Source of the DNA: an uncultured Collinsella sp.
GTDB taxonomy: Bacteria > Actinomycetota > Coriobacteriia > Coriobacteriales > Coriobacteriaceae
Assembly: GCA_934630855.1 (NCBI GenBank)
Contig: CAKTWW010000025.1
Span: forward strand, 1 to 30,617
DNA: 30,617 nucleotides
Direction of reading: 5' to 3'
The translations under genes and the position numbers were made by a program. Shown here one piece after another: positions 1-10,041 of this stretch. Within the stretch, counting starts at the first letter, position 1, and every line of letters starts with the position of its first letter. Below the pieces are notes generated by a model that did no database searches, was not told where the DNA came from, and was given only the letters and a program-made list of their open reading frames with translations.

Positions 1-76
1 CCCGGGGACCTACCGGGGATTGCCATGACGTACGTTGGCTGATTTTTGCTTGAATGAGAGATTTACGGAGGGTGGT

Positions 77-277
77 GGACAATTAGCTCAGATACGTATT
101 TTTTGGCTGTGCATATTGGCACTAATAGATCGGGTTGGAGCCACTTTGGACCCAATAATGGGCCTTTCTCGCCCTTGAGCGAGCACTTCTGCTCGCCCAG
201 AAGACCAAAACAGCTCAATCGACCCCAAATCGACCTTCGTCCGGCCTCTGAAAAATACGTATCTGAACTAACTGTCC
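77..277. repeat. Short inverted-repeat (MITE-like) element
   Basis: Bases 77-103 and 251-277 are reverse complements of each other over 27 nt with two mismatches. The arm core is CAGATACGTATTTTT. They enclose about 147 bp with no convincing gene. The right arm is itself the start of the direct repeat that recurs at 1131. Size and layout resemble a miniature inverted-repeat element, but no target-site duplication was confirmed. That it is mobile is inference. Confidence 0.5.
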
Positions 278-340
278 AAGGACATGCCTCGCCCTTATTT
301 CTCAGCCCCAGTCATCGCGCAAAGCCCCTTCTGCAGCACA
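253..340. repeat. Direct repeat, copy 1 (flanks TA locus)
   Basis: Bases 253-294 match 1131-1172 (42 nt, four mismatches), and 293-340 match 1270-1317 (48 nt, identical). Copy 1 is continuous; copy 2 is split by about 97 bp holding two hairpins. On the minus strand the 48-nt part reads in frame as VLQKGLCAMTGAEK followed by a stop, in both copies. This may be a fossil gene 3' end or a chance frame. In copy 1 that frame starts at an ATG just after the toxin stop, giving a 23-codon ORF. I do not claim that it is translated. Confidence 0.8.
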
Positions 341-374
341 TGGCGCAGTCGATAGGATATTTTCATCGTTAAAG

Positions 375-724
375 CTAGATGTTCTCTTCCGCCCATTTCT
401 CGAAATCAACCGCTCGTCTCTGAGCGGCTCGGTACACTTCCATGTCTTCGCGAGCGCCCACCACGACGATGGCCATTTTTCCTTTCATTTTGATAAGGCG
501 GTACACGACCCGAATGCCACTTCCCCTGAGCTTGATTTTCATGAAGCCAGTCAAATCCGTACCCGCCTTGTTTCCAAGAGGCTTGCCGAATCCGCCTTCA
601 CTCTGCGGCAATGGATTCGTTCTGATTTTTCGATAGCCTTAAGGACGATCTTTCGTTGGGAGCCGTCCAGTCGCTTAATGTCCTTGACGGCATCAGGGTA
701 GAAAGCGACCCCATACTCACTCAT
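375..724 (-). pseudogene. RelE/ParE-family toxin, frameshifted
   Basis: Type II toxin of the RelE/ParE (plasmid-stabilisation) family, normally an mRNA- or gyrase-targeting toxin neutralised by the adjacent antitoxin. The ATG at 724 overlaps the antitoxin stop by four bases (ATGA), a coupled arrangement. The first frame reads MSEYGVAFYPDAVKDIKRLD and continues to KAIEK. It then leaves the family frame and stops within about 20 codons. The remainder (IRTNPLPQSEGG, then the family-typical KIKLRGSGIRVVYRL and VVVGAREDMEVYRAA) continues in the -1 frame to the stop at 375. The break is at a run of five T (626-630; A5 on the coding strand); six would restore one ORF of about 116 codons. Either the toxin is inactivated, or this is a sequencing error in a homopolymer, or a -1 slip of the Lys tRNA on A5 rescues it. 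Family assignment is good; functional status is open. Confidence 0.8.
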
Positions 725-1041
725 TCGAACTCGACCTCATCCATCTGATCGAGCTCATCCTGACTCACGCCCAGCTCTCCCATAACGTCAGACAGGGAAA
801 CAAGTACATCATCGCTTGTCGCAGCCACCCTCTTAAGAGCCAGCGTTAACAAAGCGAGGTCCTCCTCCGCTTGCTTCGCCTCCCTGTATTCATCGGGCGT
901 CACGATCACAAACGCCGGCTTATTGTGCTTAAGGACTACAACGGGATTATCATCCCCAACCTTTGAAAAAGCAGCCGAACCTTTACCGTGGCTGAAGTCG
1001 CTAATAGGAACAAGATTGTCGAGCATCTGCAAGGCAGGCAT
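721..1041 (-). CDS. Phd/YefM-family antitoxin
   Basis: A 106-residue antitoxin. The N-terminal part (MPALQMLDNLVPISDFSHGK, then NPVVVLKHNKPAFVIVTPDEY) has the Phd/YefM DNA-binding fold pattern. In this family it dimerises, binds the operon operator and represses it. The acidic C-terminal tail (DELDQMDEVEFE) is the kind of segment that wraps the toxin. The ATG at 1041 is preceded by AGGAGG at ideal spacing, so the start is secure. The gene overlaps the RelE/ParE toxin downstream by four bases. An 11-bp inverted repeat directly upstream is the likely autoregulatory operator. Intact here although the toxin is frameshifted. Family is recognised from sequence pattern; the cognate operator is inference. 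Confidence 0.85.
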   Translation of the reverse strand: MPALQMLDNLVPISDFSHGKGSAAFSKVGDDNPVVVLKHNKPAFVIVTPDEYREAKQAEEDLALLTLALKRVAATSDDVLVSLSDVMGELGVSQDELDQMDEVEFE

Positions 1042-1090
1042 ATATACCTCCTAAAAATGAATTCTTTTTCGAATTCATTTTATCATTCTT
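1042..1090 (-). promoter_or_regulatory. Antitoxin operator dyad, RBS and possible -10
   Basis: A perfect 11-bp inverted repeat (AAAATGAATTC, 1054-1064; GAATTCATTTT, 1071-1081) with a 6-nt spacer lies just upstream of the AGGAGG ribosome binding site (about 1047-1052). A TAAAAT hexamer read on the minus strand overlaps the outer arm and could be the -10 box, so a bound antitoxin would block transcription. No convincing -35 box is seen at the right distance. A Phd-type antitoxin binding such a palindrome is established family behaviour; this particular site is inferred. Confidence 0.55.
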
Positions 1091-1130
1091 TTTCCAATCA
1101 CTTTATGACATGCAGTCAAACGATCTTCCT

Positions 1131-1317
1131 AAATGCGTATCTGAACTAGCTGTCCAAGGACATGTCTCACCCCCCTGCCAAAAGGTCTCCTGGCGAATGA
1201 AAATTCGCCAGGAGACCCCATACAAAACGTGGGCTCCTTCGTTCGAATGAACGACAGAGCCCACGCGCACCTTATTTCTCAGCCCCAGTCATCGCGCAAA
1301 GCCCCTTCTGCAGCACA
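1131..1317. repeat. Direct repeat, copy 2, split by two hairpins
   Basis: The two halves (1131-1172 and 1270-1317) match copy 1 at 253-294 and 293-340. Bases 1173-1269, absent from copy 1, hold two strong hairpins. The two copies bracket the toxin-antitoxin module, so it sits inside a near-perfect direct repeat. This fits insertion by homologous recombination or duplication of the intergenic region. Confidence 0.8.
1184..1265. other. Two tandem perfect hairpins
   Basis: Hairpin 1: 15-bp perfect stem (GGTCTCCTGGCGAAT, 1184-1198; complement at 1203-1217) with a GAAA loop on the plus strand. Hairpin 2: CGTGGGCTC (1228-1236) pairs with GAGCCCACG (1257-1265), with an inner CGTTC/GAACG stem and a GAAT loop. 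Neither has a U-tract. They could be transcript-processing or mRNA-stabilising structures, rho-assisted terminators, or a REP-like insertion into the repeat. Confidence 0.7.
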
Positions 1318-1338
1318 CGGTGCAACTAAGTCACCGCA

Positions 1339-1422
1339 GGCCGGGGCGGGGGGCCGAGTTTCCCACTGAGCGACTCTGCTTGCAGCCGGAGCGAAGGGGG
1401 AAACTCGGCCCCCGCCCCGGCC
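1339..1422 (-). terminator. Very long hairpin downstream of carB
   Basis: Bases 1339-1364 and 1398-1422 pair over about 25 bp with a single bulged G, leaving a 33-nt loop. The stem is extremely GC-rich (GGCCGGGGCGGGGG on one arm). It begins 12 bases after the carB stop codon. Position suggests a transcription-stopping or mRNA 3'-end structure for carAB. There is no U-tract, so ordinary intrinsic termination is not assured, and a structured intergenic repeat is an alternative. Confidence 0.6.
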
Positions 1423-1434
1423 GAACAGGTCAAT

Positions 1435-4749
<3,315 letters not shown>

Positions 4750-4750
4750 G

Positions 4751-6181
4751 TTAGTTCTCCTCGGTCTCAGTCTCGGCGAAATTCCAGCCGGCAAGGCGGT
4801 CCTTCGCGGTGTCGATGTCCAGGTAGTTCTCCTCGCCGTCCATGAGTCGCGTAAAGGCGGTAAAGAGATAGTGGGCATCGGTGGGGCCAGGCGAGGCCTC
4901 GGGGTGGTACTGGACCGAGAAGCACGGGGCATCGAGCAGCTGGATGCCCTCGGCGGTGCCGTCGTTGAGGTTCACGTGCGTCAGGCGAATGCGGCCGAAG
5001 CGCTCGTTCATCACGACCGGCGCGATACCGCGGCGCACCCAGGCGCGCAGGTCGCCGTCGGCCGCATGCTCGGTCTCGCCGCCGGAAAGCTCGGGAATCA
5101 GCTTGCCCAGGCTGGGGAACAGCAGGCCAAAGCCGTGGTTTTGCGCGGTGATCTCCACGCGACGGCTCACCAGGTTCATAACCGGCTGGTTGCCACCGCG
5201 ATGACCGAACTTAAGCTTTTCCATCTGAGCGCCGCAGGCCAGGCTAATCATCTGGTGACCCAGGCAAATGCCAAAGACCGGCACCTTGCCGATCAGCTGC
5301 TGCACCTGCTCGTAAGTCTCCACCACGGCATCGGGGTCGCCGGGGCCGTTGGACAAAAAGACGCCGTCGGGATTCATGTCGAGCACCTCACTCGCGGGCG
5401 TGTCCCACGGCACGACGGTGAGGTCGCAGCCGGCGCGGACGAGACCCTCCAGAATGCCGCGCTTCACGCCGCAGTCATAGGCGACCACTTTGTGGCGGGC
5501 GGAGGCGGCGGGCGTGAGTGCGAAGTCGTGCTCGGCGGGCAGGTCGGCGGCTGCAAACTCGTGAGGCTCGGGGCAGCTCACGGTCTTGACCAGGTTCTCG
5601 CCCACCAGCGTGGGTGCTGCGGCCAGACGCTCAGCAAGCTCGTCGACGTCGAAAATCTCAGTCGAGATAATGCCCATCTTGGAACCGTTGTCGCGCAGGT
5701 GACGCACCAGGGCGCGGGTGTCGACGCCCTCAATGGCAACGATACCGTGAGCGCGCAGATACTCCGGCACGCTAACGGCCGAGCGCCAGTTAGAAGGCGT
5801 GGCGCACATGTCACGAACGATCATGCCGCGCATGGCGGGAGCGCTTGCGGGGCGGGCGGCATCGCCAGGGAAAGCCGACTGAACATCGGCCTCATCGATA
5901 CCGTAGTTGCCAATCTGCGGATAGGTCATGGTTACGATTTGGCCGGCATAGCTCGGGTCGGTCATGACCTCAAAATAGCCCTCAAGTGAGGTGTTAAAGC
6001 AGACCTCGCCGGTCGCGGTGCCCTCGGCACCGCATGCACGGCCATAAAAAATGGTCCCATCCTCAAGATGCAGGATGCAGGGACCACAGGTGCCCTTGCT
6101 GGTTTTGGCCAGCATACGCTGGCAAAGCTCGCTGGGCGCGAAGGTGCGGGCGACGGTGCCCGCGGTATGGTTGTTCGCCAT
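4751..6181 (-). CDS. carA: Carbamoyl-phosphate synthase small subunit
   Basis: The 476-residue glutaminase subunit; it hydrolyses glutamine and passes ammonia to CarB. N-terminal CPSase domain about residues 30-180 ([40 protein letters not shown]). Class I amidotransferase domain from about 230, with nucleophile Cys306 in FGICLGHQ and His426/Glu428 in YHPEASPGP. It is about 90 residues longer than E. coli CarA. The extra length is an N-terminal extension of about 30 residues and an insertion near residues 353-393, between NHGFGL and [11 protein letters not shown]. The ATG at 6181 follows AAGGAGA at good spacing. An upstream GTG in frame would place that Shine-Dalgarno inside the gene, so the ATG is preferred. 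First gene of the carAB pair. Confidence 0.96.
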   Translation of the reverse strand: MANNHTAGTVARTFAPSELCQRMLAKTSKGTCGPCILHLEDGTIFYGRACGAEGTATGEVCFNTSLEGYFEVMTDPSYAGQIVTMTYPQIGNYGIDEADVQSAFPGDAARPASAPAMRGMIVRDMCATPSNWRSAVSVPEYLRAHGIVAIEGVDTRALVRHLRDNGSKMGIISTEIFDVDELAERLAAAPTLVGENLVKTVSCPEPHEFAAADLPAEHDFALTPAASARHKVVAYDCGVKRGILEGLVRAGCDLTVVPWDTPASEVLDMNPDGVFLSNGPGDPDAVVETYEQVQQLIGKVPVFGICLGHQMISLACGAQMEKLKFGHRGGNQPVMNLVSRRVEITAQNHGFGLLFPSLGKLIPELSGGETEHAADGDLRAWVRRGIAPVVMNERFGRIRLTHVNLNDGTAEGIQLLDAPCFSVQYHPEASPGPTDAHYLFTAFTRLMDGEENYLDIDTAKDRLAGWNFAETETEEN

Positions 6182-6192
6182 AATTCTCCTTC

Positions 6193-6245
6193 CCGGTCTC
6201 ACAGGACCGGCTTAAAGGTGTGTAGTTAGGCCTCGCGGTATTGTA
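6193..6245 (-). promoter_or_regulatory. carA leader: hairpin next to RBS and possible -10
   Basis: CCGGTC (6193-6198) and GACCGG (6205-6210) form a perfect 6-bp hairpin directly upstream of the carA Shine-Dalgarno. About 30 bases further upstream is a TACAAT -10-like hexamer (6240-6245, minus strand) with only a weak -35 match (ACGCCA) at 17 nt. A hairpin beside the ribosome binding site could support translational control by pyrimidine status, but I see no recognisable PyrR-binding loop. Control is inference. Confidence 0.35.
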
Positions 6246-6341
6246 ACCGTAAGTATGTGCTATGGCGTTAATTTCATCGAAATGTTTACGAAATGATAAT
6301 TATGACTTTCTATGCATAATGATTTTTCTTGGACGGGGATG

Positions 6342-6382
6342 AAAAAATCACCCCGTGTGGGCTGGCGGCTCACGCGGGGTGA
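6342..6382 (-). terminator. Intrinsic terminator of the ABC/membrane-protein operon
   Basis: Read on the minus strand, a 12-bp GC-rich stem (arms 6371-6382 and 6348-6359, one G-T pair) is followed by six T (6342-6347). It begins eight bases after the stop codon of the 319-residue gene. A standard rho-independent terminator separating that operon from carA. Confidence 0.85.
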
Positions 6383-6389
6383 CTTTGCT

Positions 6390-7349
6390 TTATTTGTCCT
6401 GCTCCAGCAGATCGGACGGCGTGCGGTCAGGCTTGCCGCCGCGGAAGATCTCCCGGCCGTGCAGGCGATGCTCAAGATCGCGCTCGGCCTTCTCCTCCGT
6501 GATCTTGGTCTGGCTCACCACCGGGTCCTCGATCAGCGACGACACCGAGTTCACCTGTTTCTGAATACGCTCGGCAATGGTGTCGTCCATGCTTACAATG
6601 CGCATCTTCCAGTCGATATTCGTGGCATTGGACGAGCTCTTGGTCCACACGAACGTCAGAATGGCGCTCTGGTGGCCCTGAGCGGGGAACATTCCAAAGA
6701 ACGAATCGTGCTGAATGTTGCTGTCCTCATCAATATAGGCGTGCACGTTATACACCACGCGGTCGATCTTATCGTTGAGCAGCGCGTTGGTCGCAAGTGC
6801 TGCCGCCTGGATCTGCCCGTTGGACAGCAGTTCGAGCTCATTGGCAGAAGACGTGTCCAGCACCGTCACCTCAACCGTGCCCGTGCGCTCATCGGCCTCA
6901 TCGACGGTAAAGTCGAGCGGGAACTGCGTAAAGCCGTTGCCCCACTCAAGTCCGCCCTTGAGCGCGGTTGAGACGGTATCCACCGAAACGCTCTCGGAAA
7001 GGTTCGCGGTGTTCAGACGACGCATCACGCCGTAGCCAATCTGCATGCCCACAATCAGCACCAAGATGGTAATGACCACGGCCATGGCGGTCTTTGTAAT
7101 GGTATGACTCACCTGCGAGCCCGAGGGATCGTCCTCGGACAGCGGGTCGATATGTTTTGCCTGACTCGCGCGATCCTCGCTGCGCAGCCGCGCCAGCGCC
7201 GCCTTGTCGCCGCGCTTGACCGCCGCCTCTTTCTCGCGCATGCGCTCGGTACGCTTTTTGGCGAGCGTAGGATCCAAGACGCCGGATGCGTCGATTTCGG
7301 AGAATAACTCCGTCACTTCTTCCGGAGTCAAAGGGTTCTTATCAGCCAT
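6390..7349 (-). CDS. Single-pass membrane protein of unknown function
   Basis: 319 residues, not recognised. A charged cytoplasmic N-terminal part (about 1-80, rich in Lys/Arg/Glu, with PLTPEEVTELFSEIDAS at the start) is followed by one transmembrane segment near residues 86-107 (AMAVVITILVLIVGMQI). An extracytoplasmic domain of about 200 residues follows; its predicted strand/helix mix includes YNVHAYIDEDSNIQHDSF. The C-terminus is charged (EEKAERDLEHRLHGREIF). The ATG at 7349 has AGGAAG upstream and lies 19 bases after the ABC exporter stop, so the two are probably co-transcribed. It may be an accessory of the exporter, but nothing in the sequence proves it. A clear terminator follows. Confidence 0.8.
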   Translation of the reverse strand: MADKNPLTPEEVTELFSEIDASGVLDPTLAKKRTERMREKEAAVKRGDKAALARLRSEDRASQAKHIDPLSEDDPSGSQVSHTITKTAMAVVITILVLIVGMQIGYGVMRRLNTANLSESVSVDTVSTALKGGLEWGNGFTQFPLDFTVDEADERTGTVEVTVLDTSSANELELLSNGQIQAAALATNALLNDKIDRVVYNVHAYIDEDSNIQHDSFFGMFPAQGHQSAILTFVWTKSSSNATNIDWKMRIVSMDDTIAERIQKQVNSVSSLIEDPVVSQTKITEEKAERDLEHRLHGREIFRGGKPDRTPSDLLEQDK

Positions 7350-7368
7350 AAACTTCCTGTCATATCAA

Positions 7369-9141
7369 TCAGTCGAGCTCGTGCGCACGCGCACCTTCGA
7401 ACTGCATTCGATAGTAACGGGCATAGGTGCCGCCACGAGCGAGAAGCTCCTCGTGCGTGCCACGTTCCACAACGCGACCATGCTCAACGGTCGCAATCTC
7501 GTCGGCATGCTTAATGGTCGACAGACGATGGGCGATGATAATCGTGGTGCGGCCTCGCGCCAGCTCCTCAAGCGACCCCTGCACCGCCTCCTCGCTCTCA
7601 TTATCCAAAGCGCTCGTCGCCTCATCCAAGATGAGGATCTTGGGGTTCTTGAGAAACACGCGGGCGATGGCGACGCGCTGTTTCTGGCCGCCCGAAAGAC
7701 GACTACCGCGCTCGCCCACCACGGTGTCGTAACCCTGCGGCAGCGACTCGATAAAGGTGTCGATATTGGCGCGGCGAGCGGCCTCGGCGATTTCTTCTGC
7801 CGTGGCACCCGGCTTGCCGTAGGCGATGTTCTCGCCGATCGTGCCATCGAACAGGTAGACGTCCTGCTGCACCAGGCCGATGGCACGGCGAAGGCTCTGT
7901 TGCGTCACATCGCGTACGTCCTGGCCGTCGATGCTGATGGATCCGGCAGCCACATCATAAAAGCGCGGCAGCAGCGAGCAGGTCGTCGACTTGCCGCCGC
8001 CCGAGGGACCGACCAGCGCGATGGTCTGACCGGGCTTGATGGACAGGTCCATATGGTCGATCACGGGCCGCTCATCGGCACCGGCCTCGCCCAGCTCAAC
8101 ATCCTCGTAGCTAAAGCATACGTTGCGGTACTCCACGGCGCCAGCCGTCACCTGCAGATCCGCAGCGCCCGACTTGTCCTGAATATCCGGCGCGGTCGAG
8201 AGCACCTCATCCATGCGTTTAAAGCCGGCAATGGCCTTCTGATACATCTCGGCCGAGTTGACGAGCGTCTCGAGCGGCGTGCAGAACAGCGAGATGTAGA
8301 GCGCGAAGGTCGCCATATCGACCGCCTGCAGCTGGCCCTGGGCGACCAGCCAACCGCCAAGCAGCACCACGATCACGTACAGCACGCCCGAGAGCAGGCC
8401 ATACGTCGCGGTGTAGACGCCCATGGCGTGATACATGTTCTCCTTGGACGAGAGATAGCGATTGTTGGAGGCGCGGAACTTGGAGCGCTCGGTCTCCTCA
8501 TTCGCAAAACTCTTGACCACACGCATGCCAGCCAGCGAATCCTGCAGCTGCGCATTGATGCCGCTGATCTTTTTGCGGTTGTCGCTAAAGACCTCGCGCA
8601 TGCGCATGTTCTGCCAAAACATGATGACCGCGAACGCCGCCGTCACCACAGCCATGGCGAGCGCCAGTATCGGCGCGATGGTAAACAGAATCACAAACGA
8701 GCCGATAATCTCGATGCCGCAGATGATAATCCACTCGGGCACGTGATGCGCCGCCTCGCAGATATCGAACAGGTCGTTGACCACGCGACTCATCATGTCG
8801 CCCGAGCTGTTGCGATCGAAGTACGCAAAGCTAAAGCACTCGTACTGATCGAACAGGTCCTCGCGCATCTTGGACTCCATGCGCGCGCCCATCACGTGGC
8901 CCCAATAGCTCACAAAATAGCGGCAAGCGCAGCGAATGGCATACATGAGCACCAGGCCCACCGCGATCATACCGAGCGCCTGCATAATGGCAGCCTGGCC
9001 CTGGGTAAAGAGCCCGCCGGTCAGATTGCGCAGAATGATAGGGAACGCCAGGTCAATGGCAGCAAGCACCAGAGCGCAAATGGTATCGGCAACAAAAAGC
9101 CCCATCTGGGGCTTGTAATACGACAAAAACCTCTTCAGCAT
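7369..9141 (-). CDS. ABC exporter half-transporter (membrane-ATPase fusion)
   Basis: 590 residues from MLKRFLSYYKPQMGLF. The N-terminal six-helix exporter domain spans about residues 15-310. The nucleotide-binding domain has Walker A GPSGGGKST (378-386), Q-loop VQQDVYLF, signature LSGGQ (482-486), Walker B ILILDE (502-507) and H-loop His538 (IIAHRLST). Architecture is that of MsbA/LmrA-type half-transporters, which work as dimers and export lipids, drugs or peptides; the substrate cannot be read from sequence. The start is ambiguous. The chosen ATG has AAGGTG upstream and gives the usual family N-terminus. A second in-frame ATG at 9240 has a perfect AGGAGG and would add 33 basic residues, giving 623. 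Only one half-transporter is present here, so it may be a homodimer. Followed at 19 bases by the unknown membrane protein. Confidence 0.9.
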   Translation of the reverse strand: MLKRFLSYYKPQMGLFVADTICALVLAAIDLAFPIILRNLTGGLFTQGQAAIMQALGMIAVGLVLMYAIRCACRYFVSYWGHVMGARMESKMREDLFDQYECFSFAYFDRNSSGDMMSRVVNDLFDICEAAHHVPEWIIICGIEIIGSFVILFTIAPILALAMAVVTAAFAVIMFWQNMRMREVFSDNRKKISGINAQLQDSLAGMRVVKSFANEETERSKFRASNNRYLSSKENMYHAMGVYTATYGLLSGVLYVIVVLLGGWLVAQGQLQAVDMATFALYISLFCTPLETLVNSAEMYQKAIAGFKRMDEVLSTAPDIQDKSGAADLQVTAGAVEYRNVCFSYEDVELGEAGADERPVIDHMDLSIKPGQTIALVGPSGGGKSTTCSLLPRFYDVAAGSISIDGQDVRDVTQQSLRRAIGLVQQDVYLFDGTIGENIAYGKPGATAEEIAEAARRANIDTFIESLPQGYDTVVGERGSRLSGGQKQRVAIARVFLKNPKILILDEATSALDNESEEAVQGSLEELARGRTTIIIAHRLSTIKHADEIATVEHGRVVERGTHEELLARGGTYARYYRMQFEGARAHELD

Positions 9142-9150
9142 AATCACCTT

Positions 9151-9286
9151 ACGCGGTTTTACCAAACCGCGTTTCATCTCGACGCTGCAAGTGCTCCATT
9201 TGGACAATCTGGCCTTCAATCGTCGGTCGCGTATATCCATACGCTTCCCTCCTCTTTCAGGCCACCTTGCCTCAAATGGAGCACTT
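9151..9286 (-). promoter_or_regulatory. Double-dyad leader upstream of the ABC exporter
   Basis: Two nested inverted repeats. The outer is 14 bp perfect (9189-9202 and 9273-9286; core GTGCTCCATTTG) and separated by 70 bases. The inner is 9 bp perfect (ACGCGGTTT 9151-9159, AAACCGCGT 9164-9172) with a 4-nt loop directly upstream of the AAGGTG ribosome binding site. The outer pair encloses a second AGGAGG-ATG start at 9240. This could be a paired regulator operator or an RNA switch choosing between starts. A palindrome GCGAGG-TTA-CCTCGC at 9307-9321 lies just beyond. Confidence 0.5.
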
Positions 9287-9324
9287 TCGCTGACTTATAC
9301 AAACCTGCGAGGTTACCTCGCTCG

Positions 9325-10020
9325 CTACAGTTCCGCGCCACCTAAACGGTGCGCAATACTGTCGCAGGCGAGCGCGCCCACGACGGTCTTGGCATCCTCG
9401 ATCTTGCCGTCGAGCACGGCGTCGATCAGCTCGTGCAGCGGCACCAGATCTACGTTGACGAACTCGTCGTCGTCGGGGTTGGGCGCATCGAACTCGAGCT
9501 TGGTAGCCAGGTAGATGTGAATGATCTCGTCGCAGAAGCCGCAGGTCGTGACAATCGACGTCAAAAAGCGAATGCGGCCGGCCCTAAAGCCCGTCTCCTC
9601 GTGCAGCTCACGCTTGGCGCAATCGAGCGGATCCTCACCCGGATCGAGCTTGCCGGCGGGAATCTCGACCGTCACGCGGTCAATGGCGGTGCGGTACTGA
9701 CGCACCAGCACAATCTTGCCGCTCTCAGTCAGCGCCACAACGGCCGCCGCGCCCGGATGGCGAATCACATCGCGGGCACTGCGATGGCCGTTGGGCAGCT
9801 CAACCTCAAGACGGTGGACGTCGAGGATCTTGCCCTTCCAGGCGCACTCCTCCGAAAGAATCTTCTCGTGCAGCCCGGCATCGTGCGGGTCGTCGTCGCC
9901 CAGCACCAGTGCCGGCTCATCGACGACCTCGCCACCGGGCTCGCCCTCGGCGTGTCCGTACGCACGGCTGTCTTCCTCGACAATCTGCGCATCCACGAGC
10001 TCTTCGTTCTTCTCGTCCAT
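9325..10020 (-). CDS. Nudix hydrolase, ADP-ribose pyrophosphatase type
   Basis: 231 residues. Nudix box matches the consensus exactly: Gly123, Glu129, then RELHEETGF (137-145), the metal-binding catalytic helix. Upstream strands (WKGKILDVHRLEVELPNG, GKIVLVRQYR, VEIPAGKLDPGE) are typical of NUDT5/NudF-like ADP-sugar pyrophosphatases, which cleave ADP-ribose to AMP and ribose 5-phosphate. An acidic, probably disordered N-terminal stretch of about 50 residues (EEDSRAYGHAEGEPGGE) is longer than usual. The ATG at 10020 is nine bases from GAGGA and preferred over the ATG at 10029, which sits almost on the Shine-Dalgarno. Starts 21 bases after purD and is probably co-transcribed with it. Exact substrate is inference. 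Confidence 0.88.
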   Translation of the reverse strand: MDEKNEELVDAQIVEEDSRAYGHAEGEPGGEVVDEPALVLGDDDPHDAGLHEKILSEECAWKGKILDVHRLEVELPNGHRSARDVIRHPGAAAVVALTESGKIVLVRQYRTAIDRVTVEIPAGKLDPGEDPLDCAKRELHEETGFRAGRIRFLTSIVTTCGFCDEIIHIYLATKLEFDAPNPDDDEFVNVDLVPLHELIDAVLDGKIEDAKTVVGALACDSIAHRLGGAEL

Positions 10021-10041
10021 CCGTCTCATTCCTCTCGGACT

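Noticed and set aside
1..26. Possible start of a minus-strand gene (MAIPGRSPG) running off the left edge
   Set aside because: Only nine codons are visible, there is no ribosome binding site, and the sequence is a GC-rich inverted repeat (CCCGGGG/CCGGGG).
103..372. 89-codon plus-strand ORF in the left repeat region
   Set aside because: It runs through the inverted-repeat arms and the direct repeat, has no ribosome binding site and no recognisable domain.
6270..6310. Fur-box-like AT-rich palindrome (ATAATTAT) upstream of carA
   Set aside because: The perfect symmetry is only eight bases and no iron-related gene is nearby; likely chance in an AT-rich promoter region.
7204..9345. Plus-strand frame of 713 codons over the ABC exporter
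   Set aside because: Shadow frame opposite a gene with complete Walker A, signature and Walker B motifs. Similar shadows over purD, purA, dnaB and rplI were dropped for the same reason.
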